A DNA stretch of 64,000 nucleotides from Marinobacter similis (GTDB lineage: Bacteria; Pseudomonadota; Gammaproteobacteria; Pseudomonadales; Oleiphilaceae). The stretch is from NCBI RefSeq assembly GCF_000830985.1, contig NZ_CP007151.1, positions 1,302,001 through 1,366,000 on the forward strand. Direction: 5' to 3'. The position numbers and the translations under genes were made by a program. Numbering within the stretch: the stretch's first letter is position 1; each line of letters opens with the position of its first letter. The notes under the pieces were generated by a model, which was not told where the DNA came from, made no database searches, and was given only the letters and a program-made list of their open reading frames with translations. Shown here one piece after another: positions 18,129 to 26,047 of this stretch.

Positions 18129-18509
18129 ATGTGGTCTTCAACACGTTCGATTCTGTGGTTTGCACTTCCTCTTTTCCTGATCCTGAGTTCAATTCCGGCA
18201 ATGGCGCACCATGGCTGGGGCTGGGCTACGGATCAGGAATTTGAAATCACTGGCACTATTGTGGCTAAACGCCTGGGCAACCCCCACGGTGAGGTAACGC
18301 TTAATGTCGATGGCAAGGAGTGGCTGATTGAAGTGGGGCAGCCGTGGCGCAACCAGCGTGCGGGACTCACCGAGGAGCTGCTGTCCGAGGGCCGTATAAT
18401 TACCGTTCATGGCCACAAATCCGCCAAACCGGACGAACGGCGGGTCAAGGCTGAGCGCATCGTCATCGATGGCAAGGATTACAACCTCTACCCAGATCGT
18501 TCGTCCTGA
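18129..18509 (+). CDS. DUF6152-like exported protein
   Basis: Protein of 126 residues with a signal peptide (about 1-26, ending PAMAHHG). After cleavage the mature protein would begin near a histidine pair followed by tryptophans (HHGWGWA), and the rest is a small beta-rich OB-like fold (FEITGTIVAKRLGNPHGEVTLNVDGKEW). This is the pattern of DUF6152 proteins, which are periplasmic and of unknown function; an N-terminal His-His could bind copper, but that is my inference. ATG at 18129 is 15 bases before the next gene's operon partner begins downstream at 18525 after the stop. Confidence 0.7.
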   Translation: MWSSTRSILWFALPLFLILSSIPAMAHHGWGWATDQEFEITGTIVAKRLGNPHGEVTLNVDGKEWLIEVGQPWRNQRAGLTEELLSEGRIITVHGHKSAKPDERRVKAERIVIDGKDYNLYPDRSS

Positions 18510-18524
18510 GACTGCTGATTGTTC

Positions 18525-19004
18525 ATGGCCGAGGTTGTGGGAGAGCTTGCGGTTATTCTGGAGCAGAGTGCGCTGGCGCAAGCCCTGGCCGGATCGGTGT
18601 GGTGGTATCCGCTGATCAATGCCGGACACATTCTCGGTATTGCGTTGCTGGTGGGCGGGATTGTCCCCCTGGATCTGAAGTTGCTGGGGCTCTGGTCGAG
18701 CCTGCCTCTGCAGCCATTCTGGCGGGTACTGAGGGTGACGGCGGCCGCCGGCCTGGCCCTGGCGGTGACTACTGGCAGCCTGATGTTCATCACCCGAGCC
18801 ACTGAGTACCTGGAATCGATCTGGTTCCGGGCGAAGCTGCTGGTACTGCTGCTTGGCCTGGTGAATATCGTGGTGATTATGGCCCGGTATACCCCGGGCG
18901 CAGAAGATGGGCCCGTCACTCCGGCGCTGCGGGCCGGGGCTTTGGTGTCCCTGGCGGTGTGGTTGCTGTTGCTTGTGCTGGGGCGCTTCGTGGGCTACTT
19001 CTGA
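18525..19004 (+). CDS. Four-helix inner-membrane protein, DUF6644-like
   Basis: Protein of 159 residues with four hydrophobic helices and conserved-looking histidine in the first helix (YPLINAGHILGIALLVGG) as seen in DUF6644/DUF2214-type membrane proteins. A second conserved stretch is GSLMFITRATEYLESIWFRAKLLVLLLGL. The start ATG at 18525 is 15 bases after the DUF6152-like stop; a TTG at 18519 is the alternative. The tight spacing suggests that the two products work together, perhaps in metal or redox handling at the membrane (inference). Convergent with the ABC1 kinase gene, 7 bases apart. Confidence 0.6.
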   Translation: MAEVVGELAVILEQSALAQALAGSVWWYPLINAGHILGIALLVGGIVPLDLKLLGLWSSLPLQPFWRVLRVTAAAGLALAVTTGSLMFITRATEYLESIWFRAKLLVLLLGLVNIVVIMARYTPGAEDGPVTPALRAGALVSLAVWLLLLVLGRFVGYF

Positions 19005-19011
19005 TTGTGGC

Positions 19012-20325
19012 TCAGTCGAGTGAGGTTTCCAGGTATTTTTCCAGCTCGGACCGGAACGCCGCCTGCACACCTAGCCGCTTCAACATCCAGTAATGCCCGG
19101 CTATCATCCGGTCAATGAAGATGCTCTCCACCGGTGGTTTAAAATATTCCAGGTATTTGAACACTGTGCTGGTCTTGGCGGCTACACGCTGGTGCAGATC
19201 CGCTTCCGCGAAGTCGTAAGGTTCTTCCTGATCGAATGGGACAATGAGAATGTCCCGCCACATGGCGTAATAGGCCTCGTCCACCGCTGGCTGGCTTTCC
19301 ACCCTTGCACCCAGGTCAATTAGGTGGCGATCCAGGGCCTGATAGTCTTCCTGCAGCGCGGCTACTAAGGCTTGGCGGTAGGCTTTGATGATTTCAGGCT
19401 TCAGCTTCTTCACACAGCCAAAGTCATACAGGATGATCGAGCCGTCCGGTCGGTAGGCAAAGTTGCCGGCGTGGGGGTCACCGTGGATGCATTGGAAGCG
19501 AAACAGCTGGTCTGCCATGGTGGTGAAAATGCGATGGCCGATCAGGTTGATGGTGTCCTGGTCGTAGCGCGCAGGCGTCACTTCGCTGACGTGGTCGCCT
19601 TCCACCAGTTCCAGGGTCAGAACCCGGCGGGTGGAGTGGCTGTCGATCACGTCGGGAATGATGATCCAGTCGTCTTTCTCGTGGAATTTTCGGAACAGCC
19701 GCAGGTTGTCCGCTTCGTTGACGTAATCCAGCTCTTCCTTCAGCCGCTCACGAATCTCTCCAAATAGCTGGTCGACTGCTTCCTTGGGCATTTTCAGCAG
19801 GCCGCCCAGTTTCAGCGCCAGGCGCAGTTGCTTCAGGTCGGAATCGCAGGAATCGTCCACGCCGGGGTACTGCACTTTGACAATAACGTCGGTGCCGTCG
19901 TGCAGGCGGGCGCGGTGGACCTGGCCGATGGAGGCCGCGGCATAGGGCTTCTCCTGAAGGTATTCGAACAGCTCGGCAATGGACTTGCCCAATTCGGATT
20001 CGATCTGCTCGACGATCACCGGGAATGGCATCGGCGGAGCTTCTTTCTGCAGGGTTTGCAGGGCGTCGGAGAATTCCTTGGGCAGAAAATCCTGAGTCTG
20101 TGAGGCAATCTGGCCCACTTTCATGACCGCGCCTTTGAGCTCGCCCAGCGTATCGGCTATCTGCCCGGCCATGCGGGTGTAGCTTTCACTCTGGGCGCCA
20201 TCGTCATTCTCGCTCCGGAATATGCGGCGCGCCCGCTGACCGGCGTATTGTCCAGCCACGGAAGCCGTCATGCCTGCGAGTTTCAGAAATCGACCACTAC
20301 GGGAAGTTACCGGTTTTTTTGCCAT
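19012..20325 (-). CDS. ABC1/UbiB family atypical kinase
   Basis: Protein of 437 residues of the AarF/ABC1/UbiB group, atypical protein-kinase-like ATPases linked to quinone biosynthesis or lipid metabolism. The diagnostic KxGQ motif is seen in MKVGQIASQ (about residues 66-74), followed by the alanine-rich loop AAASIGQVH, the ATP lysine in VIVKVQYPG, catalytic HGDPHAGNF and metal-binding DFGCV. No C-terminal membrane helices are evident, unlike UbiB itself, so it belongs to the more general group. Substrate unknown. Ends near the convergent DUF6644-like gene. Confidence 0.88.
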   Translation of the reverse strand: MAKKPVTSRSGRFLKLAGMTASVAGQYAGQRARRIFRSENDDGAQSESYTRMAGQIADTLGELKGAVMKVGQIASQTQDFLPKEFSDALQTLQKEAPPMPFPVIVEQIESELGKSIAELFEYLQEKPYAAASIGQVHRARLHDGTDVIVKVQYPGVDDSCDSDLKQLRLALKLGGLLKMPKEAVDQLFGEIRERLKEELDYVNEADNLRLFRKFHEKDDWIIIPDVIDSHSTRRVLTLELVEGDHVSEVTPARYDQDTINLIGHRIFTTMADQLFRFQCIHGDPHAGNFAYRPDGSIILYDFGCVKKLKPEIIKAYRQALVAALQEDYQALDRHLIDLGARVESQPAVDEAYYAMWRDILIVPFDQEEPYDFAEADLHQRVAAKTSTVFKYLEYFKPPVESIFIDRMIAGHYWMLKRLGVQAAFRSELEKYLETSLD

Positions 20326-20372
20326 GCAGGTTGTACGTCCTCAACCGGAGATAAGTTTGCTCACGCCAAACG

Positions 20373-21035
20373 TTAAACCACTTTGGTTTCGACGAACAGC
20401 AGGTCTTCCAGTTCGAGAGACAGGGTTTGGCCGATCTGTAGCGGGCCGACGCCCTTGGGGGTTCCGGTCAGTACAATGTCACCCGGCAACAGGCTGAACT
20501 GGCTGCTGATGTGGGCGATCAGAGGCACGATGGGATTGAGCATTTCGCGGCTGTCGCCGGTCTGGCGACGCTCGCCGTCGATATCCAGGGTGAACTGGAT
20601 ATGGTCTTTATGCAGCTTGTCTGCGGCGACGAAGGGGGAGAGGGGGCAGGCGCCATCAAAGGATTTGGCCCTTTCCCAGGGCTGGCCCTTTTCTTTCAGC
20701 TTGCTCTGGATATCCCGCAGAGTCAGATCCAGCGCCAGGCCGTAGCCGAGAATGGCGGTTTCCGCTTCACTGGCGGAGGCGTTGGTCAGAGGGCGGCCAA
20801 TCAGAACGGCCAGCTCGGCCTCATAGTGAACTTCGCCACGATCGTGGGGCACGGCCAGCGGGCGGGTGATGTGCACCGCTGCTGTCGAGGGTTTGATAAA
20901 CAGCAGCGGCTCATCCGGAACCGGATTGTTCAGTTCCCGGGCGTGTTCAGCGTAGTTGCGGCCGATGCAGACAATCTTGCCCAGAGGCAAGTGCACGGGT
21001 GTGCCATCTTTCCAGTGATGTTGATAGTCCTGCAT
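20373..21035 (-). CDS. Fumarylacetoacetate hydrolase family protein
   Basis: Protein of 220 residues with the FAH catalytic domain. GKIVCIGRNYAEHA (about 19-32) is the start of the domain; EAELAVLIG carries metal-binding glutamates and GDIVLTGTPKGVGPLQIG is the conserved C-terminal motif. Members cleave C-C bonds or act as oxaloacetate decarboxylases or acylpyruvases in the YcgM/FAHD1 group, which this small single-domain protein resembles most. ATG at 21035 has AGGGAGG upstream. It follows the apt gene by 24 bases and may be co-transcribed with apt and the purine permease. Confidence 0.88.
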   Translation of the reverse strand: MQDYQHHWKDGTPVHLPLGKIVCIGRNYAEHARELNNPVPDEPLLFIKPSTAAVHITRPLAVPHDRGEVHYEAELAVLIGRPLTNASASEAETAILGYGLALDLTLRDIQSKLKEKGQPWERAKSFDGACPLSPFVAADKLHKDHIQFTLDIDGERRQTGDSREMLNPIVPLIAHISSQFSLLPGDIVLTGTPKGVGPLQIGQTLSLELEDLLFVETKVV

Positions 21036-21059
21036 AACCGCCTCCCTTGCGCTGTTGGT

Positions 21060-21602
21060 TTATTCTCCGTCGAACGAGCAGACAGTATAAACCTGAAGCC
21101 CATCTTCCTGCAGCTTTCTGGAACCGCCGAGGTCGGGCAGGTCAATCATCGCAGCCACTTCCACGATTTCGGCGCCAATCCGGCGAATCAGGCGGGTGGC
21201 AGCCAGCATGGTGCCGCCAGTGGCGATCAGGTCGTCGACCAGGACCACCTTGTCGCCCGGTTTGAAGGCGTCTTTGTGCAGCTCAACGGAGGCGGTGCCG
21301 TATTCAAGCTCGTAGTCCTCGACCAGAGTGTCGAATGGCAGCTTGCCCTTCTTCCGCACCAGGACCAGGGAGGCGTTCAGCTCGTAGGCCAGGGCCGAAC
21401 CAATGATAAAGCCGCGGGCATCGACCGCAGCCACGGCATCGATTTCATGGCCGTGATAGCGATGGACAAAGGCATCAATCAGCTTGCGAAACGCGGTCTT
21501 GTCCTGCAGGACCGTGGTGATGTCGCGAAACGCTACGCCGGGCTTGGGCCAGTCCGGCACGGTGCGAATCGCCTTCTTGATGCTTTCAGAGAAATAATCC
21601 AT
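21060..21602 (-). CDS. apt: Adenine phosphoribosyltransferase
   Basis: Salvages adenine: adenine + PRPP gives AMP + pyrophosphate. The length of 180 residues fits E. coli Apt (183). N-terminus [23 protein letters not shown] is characteristic, and the PRPP-binding signature [17 protein letters not shown] (about residues 122-138) is intact, with [16 protein letters not shown] upstream. It lies 30 bases after a purine permease gene on the same strand, a functional pairing (uptake plus salvage). Confidence 0.96.
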   Translation of the reverse strand: MDYFSESIKKAIRTVPDWPKPGVAFRDITTVLQDKTAFRKLIDAFVHRYHGHEIDAVAAVDARGFIIGSALAYELNASLVLVRKKGKLPFDTLVEDYELEYGTASVELHKDAFKPGDKVVLVDDLIATGGTMLAATRLIRRIGAEIVEVAAMIDLPDLGGSRKLQEDGLQVYTVCSFDGE

Positions 21603-21632
21603 GACAGATCCGGTGATGACTCAGGATGCGGC

Positions 21633-22931
21633 TTATGCCGCATCCAGGAAGATGAATTTCAGGACGAAGACCACGGCAATGGTAACGACGCTGGCGTTCA
21701 GGTCAGACCAGCGGCCACTCAGGGCTTTTACGATGGCATAGGTGATGAAACCCATGGCGATGCCGTTTGCGATGGAGAACGTCAGCGGCATCATCAGTGC
21801 CGTCACCACTGCCGGAGCAGCGTCGGTGATGTCGTCCCAGTCCACCAGCTTCAGGCCGCCGGTCATCAGCACGGCGACATACATCAATGCCGGTGCGGTG
21901 GCGTAGGCCGGAATAATGCTGGCAATCGGCGACAGCAGCAGGCACGCCAGGAACAGGGCCGCGACGACCACGGCAGTCAGGCCGGTGCGGCCACCGGCCG
22001 AGATACCGGCCGTGGATTCAATGTAGCTGGTGGTGGTAGAGGTGCCCATGGCGGCGCCGGACATGGTGGCGACCGAATCGGACATCAGGGCGCGGCCCAG
22101 GCGGGGAAGTTTGCCGTCCTTGTCCAGCAGACCGCCACGCTGGGCGGCGCCAATCAGGGTGCCGGAGGTGTCGAACAGGTCAACAAACAGGAACGCGAAG
22201 ACAATGCTGATCATGCCAACGTTCAGGGCACCGGCTATGTCCAGCTGCATGAATGTTGGTGCCAGGCTTGGCGGGGCGGAAACAAGCCCGTTGTACTCAA
22301 CCATACCGAGCATCATGGAAATACCGGTGATGGCAATGATGCCGATCATAACGGCACCGGTGACACGTCGGAACGACAGCGCACAGATCAGCACAAAGCC
22401 ACCGAAGAAGAGCAGGCTTTCGGCAACCTTGATATCACCCAGGCCGACCAGGGTGGCTGGGTTATCCACCACGATGCCGGCGTTTTTCAGGGCGATCAGC
22501 GCCAGGAAGAAGCCGATACCGGCAGAAATACCGAAACGCAGGGACATCGGAATGCTGTTAATGATCCACTCGCGCACCTTAAGGATGCTGAGCAGGAAGA
22601 AGATGACACCAGACAAGAAGACCGCACCAAGTGCAACCTGCCAGCTGTAACCCATGCTGCCGACGACGGTGAAAGAGAAGAAGGCGTTCAGGCCCATGCC
22701 GGGAGCCAGCGCGATGGGGTAGTTGGCCCAAAGACCCATGATCAGGGTTCCGATGGTGGCCGCCAGGCAGGTGGCGACAAACACGGCACCGAAATCCATG
22801 CCGGTCGACGACAGGATGCTGGGGTTGACCACAATGATGTAGGCCATGGTCAGGAAGGTGGTTACGCCCGCAACCAGTTCTTTACGAACAGTGGTGCCGT
22901 GGGCCTGGAGTTGGAACAGTCGTTCAAGCAT
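21633..22931 (-). CDS. NCS2 family purine permease (AzgA/PbuG-like)
   Basis: Inner-membrane proton symporter for adenine, guanine or hypoxanthine; 432 residues with about 12-14 helices. The N-terminus RKELVAGVTTFLTMAYIIVVNPSIL with the following ATCLAATIGTLIMGLWANYP is diagnostic of the AzgA branch of NCS2, as is GTSTTTSYIESTAGISAGGRTGLTA in the middle. No purine riboswitch is seen in the upstream region on either strand. First gene of a likely permease-apt-FAH unit. Confidence 0.92.
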   Translation of the reverse strand: MLERLFQLQAHGTTVRKELVAGVTTFLTMAYIIVVNPSILSSTGMDFGAVFVATCLAATIGTLIMGLWANYPIALAPGMGLNAFFSFTVVGSMGYSWQVALGAVFLSGVIFFLLSILKVREWIINSIPMSLRFGISAGIGFFLALIALKNAGIVVDNPATLVGLGDIKVAESLLFFGGFVLICALSFRRVTGAVMIGIIAITGISMMLGMVEYNGLVSAPPSLAPTFMQLDIAGALNVGMISIVFAFLFVDLFDTSGTLIGAAQRGGLLDKDGKLPRLGRALMSDSVATMSGAAMGTSTTTSYIESTAGISAGGRTGLTAVVVAALFLACLLLSPIASIIPAYATAPALMYVAVLMTGGLKLVDWDDITDAAPAVVTALMMPLTFSIANGIAMGFITYAIVKALSGRWSDLNASVVTIAVVFVLKFIFLDAA

Positions 22932-23084
22932 GACGGGAGTCTGCCTCTCAGGATGCCAAAAGTTAGGAGTTGGGAACCGGTTTCGAATGGGAAACGCAGA
23001 TTGCGCGAAAAAACGGCAATGTTACCGTCTGAAGGCTCTCAGGCCAAGGGATGATTGACAGCGTGCTAAAGATGAGGCGACAAA

Positions 23085-23702
23085 TTAGCCCTGGGTTGGA
23101 TCCCGTTGCAGGCGAATATCGAAGCGCACAGCCGCCATTCGGACGATGACGATAAATAACAGGCCTATAGTCAATGCCAGGGCTTCGTTTTCCAGCAACC
23201 ACTGGCACAGGAAGTAGACCCAGCAGCCTGCGAAGGATATCGACGCGTAGATCTGGTCCTTGCGGAAAATGGACGGCACTTCGTTGCACAAGGTGTCACG
23301 TAATGCGCCGCCAAAGGTACCGGTCATCACGCCAAGCAGCGAAGCGATGAACCAGGAATGCCCGAGGTCCAGCGCCAGCTGGGCACCGAGGATGGAGAAC
23401 ACGCCCAGCCCGATAGCATCTGGCAGCACGATCTTCGATGTCGGAAGCCGTCCGGCGCGCTGCCAGTAACTGAACACGATGGCCAGAACCAGAATCAACA
23501 TCGGCAGTTCCTGGTGCTGAATCCAGTAAACCGGGTGGTTGTCCAGAATGAGGTCCCGCAGGGTGCCGCCGCCCATCGCCGTGATAAAGCCGATAGTAAA
23601 GACGCCTACCGGGTCCATATTTTTGGCGCGCGCCACCAGCATGCCTGAGATGGCAAAGGCGACGATTCCGGTCATTTCGAGCAGGTAGACGATATCGAAC
23701 AC
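23085..23702 (-). CDS. TRIC cation channel family membrane protein (UPF0126, YadS/YicG-like)
   Basis: Protein of 205 residues, seven predicted helices in two repeats of the TRIC fold. Repeat 1: VAFAISGMLVARAKNMDPVGVFTIGFITAMGGGTLRDLIL; repeat 2: DAIGLGVFSILGAQLAL then GVMTGTFGGALRDTLCNEVPSIF. The two GGGxxRD / GGAxRD motifs are the ion-pore signature. Bacterial members are monovalent cation channels of unclear physiological role. Single gene, with 150 bases separating it from the purine permease gene. Confidence 0.92.
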   Translation of the reverse strand: MFDIVYLLEMTGIVAFAISGMLVARAKNMDPVGVFTIGFITAMGGGTLRDLILDNHPVYWIQHQELPMLILVLAIVFSYWQRAGRLPTSKIVLPDAIGLGVFSILGAQLALDLGHSWFIASLLGVMTGTFGGALRDTLCNEVPSIFRKDQIYASISFAGCWVYFLCQWLLENEALALTIGLLFIVIVRMAAVRFDIRLQRDPTQG

Positions 23703-23835
23703 GTGAGAACCTGGCTGGTCAGTGAGCTGGATGGAAGATGTTTTGGTTGCGCGAAGAATAGCTGATAATTATTTATTGATCATCCAGCTGCCGTCGCCAG
23801 CACATTCTTTTTGATCCGAATTCAGGTAGGCCAGC

Positions 23836-23858
23836 GTAGTTGTATCTCAACTACAACT
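23836..23858. promoter_or_regulatory. Overlapping inverted repeats upstream of the BLUF gene
   Basis: Two nested palindromes occupy 23836-23858: GTAGTTG-N5-CAACTAC (23836-23854) and AGTTGTA-N7-TACAACT (23838-23858). They end 22 bases before the BLUF start codon and just upstream of its ribosome site (TTCCGGAG). The arrangement fits an operator near the promoter; the regulator is unknown. Confidence 0.45.
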
Positions 23859-23880
23859 ATACAGTTCCGGAGTCGTCCAC

Positions 23881-24453
23881 ATGCCTCTTCTGCGTTTGGC
23901 CTATGCCAGTGAAGCTACCTTTCAATCAAAGCCGGTGGAAAAGGGCGTCGAGCCCCATGTCGCACGGATCCTCATGACGTCTCGGCACAATAACGCTAAA
24001 CGGCAATTAGTTGGTGGGCTCTATTACGGCGACAATCGATTTTTCCAGTATCTCGAAGGTGAGGAGAGCGAGGTTCAGGAGCTCTACAAAAGAATTCAGA
24101 AAGACGAAAGGCATAAAAACATCGTGACTCTGATTGAGGAGCCATTAGAAAGCTCAACGTTTTCCAGTTGGTCAATGAAATACGTACCGTTATCCAGGGA
24201 TGTCCGACGGTTTCTTGAGAATCATGCTCTGGACAGCTTTAATCCTGCTTCCTTTACGTCGCAGCAATGTGAGGAAATGATTGATCTAATCCGCAATTCG
24301 AGCGTGGATCAAAAACTGGTCAATCACGACGAGGCGGAAAGGGACAATAAGCGTAAAAAGCCGCAGGTATTTTCGCCGGCCCTGCGTGCGGGGCTGATTG
24401 CAGCGGCCCTGGGTTTGATGGGAGCTCTATTCTACGCCGGTTCCATGCTTTGA
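23881..24453 (+). CDS. BLUF-domain blue-light photoreceptor with C-terminal membrane anchor
   Basis: FAD-binding blue-light sensor of 190 residues. The BLUF domain covers about residues 3-95 and has the key residues: tyrosine in LLRLAYAS, asparagine in SRHNNAKRQLVGGL, glutamine in FFQYLEGEE and tryptophan in SSWSMKYVPL. Then follows a helical linker rich in charged residues (DEAERDNKRKKPQ) and one hydrophobic helix (LRAGLIAAALGLMGALFYAGSML) at the C-terminus. A BLUF sensor tethered by its tail to the membrane is unusual; most short BLUF proteins are soluble. No output domain is visible, so it probably acts through a partner. ATG at 23881 has TTCCGGAG upstream. Confidence 0.85.
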   Translation: MPLLRLAYASEATFQSKPVEKGVEPHVARILMTSRHNNAKRQLVGGLYYGDNRFFQYLEGEESEVQELYKRIQKDERHKNIVTLIEEPLESSTFSSWSMKYVPLSRDVRRFLENHALDSFNPASFTSQQCEEMIDLIRNSSVDQKLVNHDEAERDNKRKKPQVFSPALRAGLIAAALGLMGALFYAGSML

Positions 24454-24598
24454 ACTGGATAAATCTGACTAATAAAAATGGATCAAAAGGCTTCATTTGC
24501 TTCATGCAGTGACTCTGTTTAGTTTGTTGAGTACAGATCATAGGGTCCAATCAGGTACTGGGGCCTAGCCAACAACAACGATCACTACAGGAGTTTCC

Positions 24599-25579
24599 AT
24601 GAAAGCCATACTCTGCAAGGAATACGGCCCGGCCGACACGCTGGTTATCGAAGAGGTCGCAAGCCCGGAAGTAAAGGGGCGCGGCGTAAAAGTGCGGGTC
24701 AAAGCGGCCGGCCTGAACTTCCCGGATACCCTGATCATCGAAAACAAGTACCAGCTGAAGCCGAACCTGCCGTTTTCCCCGGGTGGTGAGATGGCTGGAG
24801 AAGTGATTGAGGTGGGCGAAAAGGTGACACGCTTCAAGCCGGGCGACCGCGTTGCCGGTTTGACCGGTTACGGTGCTTTTGCCGAGGAAGTCGTTGTGCC
24901 GGAACAGAATCTGCTGCCAGTGCCGGAAGGTATGTCCGACGAGAAAGCCGCAGCCTTTACCATGGTGTATGGCACCTCATACTACGCCCTGAAACAGCGT
25001 GCTAACCTGCAGCCGGGCGAAAGCCTGTTGGTGCTGGGTGCCAGCGGCGGCGTTGGTCTGGCCACAGTGGAACTGGGTAAAGCCATGGGCGCACGGGTGA
25101 TCGCGGCAGCAAGCTCCGCGGAGAAGCTGGCCATTGCCAAGGCAGCCGGTGCCGATGAGCTGATCAACTACAGCGAAGAGCCTTTGAAGGAAGCGGTGAA
25201 GAACCTGACCAAGGGCAAGGGCGTGGATGTTATCTACGATCCAGTCGGCGGCGACTTCACCGAGCAGGCCCTGAGGGCTATGGGCTGGAACGGCCGCCAC
25301 CTGATCATCGGTTTCGCCGCCGGCGACATTCCCAAGGTGCCGGCCAACCTGACGCTGCTGAAAGGCTGCTCCGTGGTTGGTGTGTTCTGGGGCAGCTTCA
25401 CCCAGCGCGAGCCCGAGGCCAGTGCCCAGAACATGATGGAGCTGATGAAGCTCTACTCCGAGGGCAAGATCGATCCGAAGATCAGCGAAGTGTTCGAGTT
25501 TGAGGATTACGCCGAGGCGCTGGGCGCTCTGACTGAGCGTCGTGCTACTGGGAAGGTGGTGCTTAAGGTCGGCTCCTGA
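24599..25579 (+). CDS. NADPH:quinone oxidoreductase-like, zinc-free MDR family
   Basis: Medium-chain reductase of 326 residues. N-terminal GroES-like domain (MKAILCKEYGPADTLVIEEV; RVKAAGLNFPDTLI; PGGEMAGEVIEVGEKVTRFKPGDRV) and a Rossmann domain with GASGGVGLATVELGKAMGA (about 145-163). Zinc ligands of alcohol dehydrogenases are absent, so it is a quinone-oxidoreductase or enoyl reductase type. ATG at 24599 has AGGAG upstream at the right distance. Convergent with the atu operon across a 468-base region containing two palindromic repeats. Confidence 0.9.
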   Translation: MKAILCKEYGPADTLVIEEVASPEVKGRGVKVRVKAAGLNFPDTLIIENKYQLKPNLPFSPGGEMAGEVIEVGEKVTRFKPGDRVAGLTGYGAFAEEVVVPEQNLLPVPEGMSDEKAAAFTMVYGTSYYALKQRANLQPGESLLVLGASGGVGLATVELGKAMGARVIAAASSAEKLAIAKAAGADELINYSEEPLKEAVKNLTKGKGVDVIYDPVGGDFTEQALRAMGWNGRHLIIGFAAGDIPKVPANLTLLKGCSVVGVFWGSFTQREPEASAQNMMELMKLYSEGKIDPKISEVFEFEDYAEALGALTERRATGKVVLKVGS

Positions 25580-25625
25580 TTTTGATTGTGTCTCTGCATC
25601 TAGCATGTGGGGTTGGGTGCGGGGC

Positions 25626-25806
25626 ATAGAGGAAAACTTCTCCCAAAAACCGCTACGGGCACCCCGTTGGGGTCCGGCCAGCAATCACAGATTGCTGTCG
25701 TTCGGCTGCGCATGAAGCTTTGCTTCATAAACGCTTGCCTCACCCATGTGCGCTTGTCTACGGCCATCCTTGGCCTTCGACATTTTTGGGAGAAGTTCCC
25801 CTCTAT
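25626..25806. repeat. Compound palindromic repeat, copy A (expanded)
   Basis: Outer arms at 25626-25649 and 25783-25806 pair over 24 positions with only two mismatches. Inside lie the conserved blocks ACCGCTAC (left) and CGACATTT (right), shared with copies B and C, and a string of small hairpins: ACCCC-GTT-GGGGT (25661-25673), GCAATC-ACA-GATTGC (25681-25695), ATGAAGC-TTT-GCTTCAT (25712-25728) and GGCCA-TCCT-TGGCC (25762-25775). The stretch is non-coding; short open frames across it are by-products. Looks like a REP/BIME-type or small non-autonomous mobile element. Confidence 0.7.
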
Positions 25807-25890
25807 ACCTCTCAAACTGCAAGGGGATAGTCGCGGTATAGCAATGTGCGCTGTTCTAGCGTCATGACTATCGCACCGCGGCCTAGGAGT

Positions 25891-25994
25891 CGGTTCAGGG
25901 TAGTCTTCCCAAAAATGTGGAGGGCCACGGGAGGCCCGAAACAAGCGCACACGGATGTGCTTGTAGCGGTTTTTGGGAAGACAGCCCTGGACCG
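25891..25994. repeat. Compound palindromic repeat, copy B (reverse orientation)
   Basis: Outer arms 25891-25915 and 25970-25994 pair at 22 of 25 positions. Read on the minus strand, the inside matches copy C: ACCGCTACAAG, then GCACATCCGTGTGC (hairpin with one G-U type pair), then a GGGCC/GGCCC hairpin. It lies 84 bases from copy A in opposite orientation; both sit in the 468-base gap between the quinone oxidoreductase and atuH. I see no gene in the rest of that gap. Confidence 0.7.
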
Positions 25995-26047
25995 GCTAAC
26001 TCCATAGCCAAAAGGCTGGGGCCAGAGACAAGCCCCCAAACCAATCG

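Noticed and set aside
20511..23054. Very long plus-strand open frame (847 codons) rich in G, H, Q and D.
   Set aside because: It lies entirely opposite the FAH, apt and purine-permease genes, which have clear families and motifs; its composition is that of an antisense shadow in GC-rich DNA.
22932..23084. Possible purine riboswitch ahead of the purine permease.
   Set aside because: No conserved purine-aptamer junction sequence or three-stem layout could be found on the minus strand.
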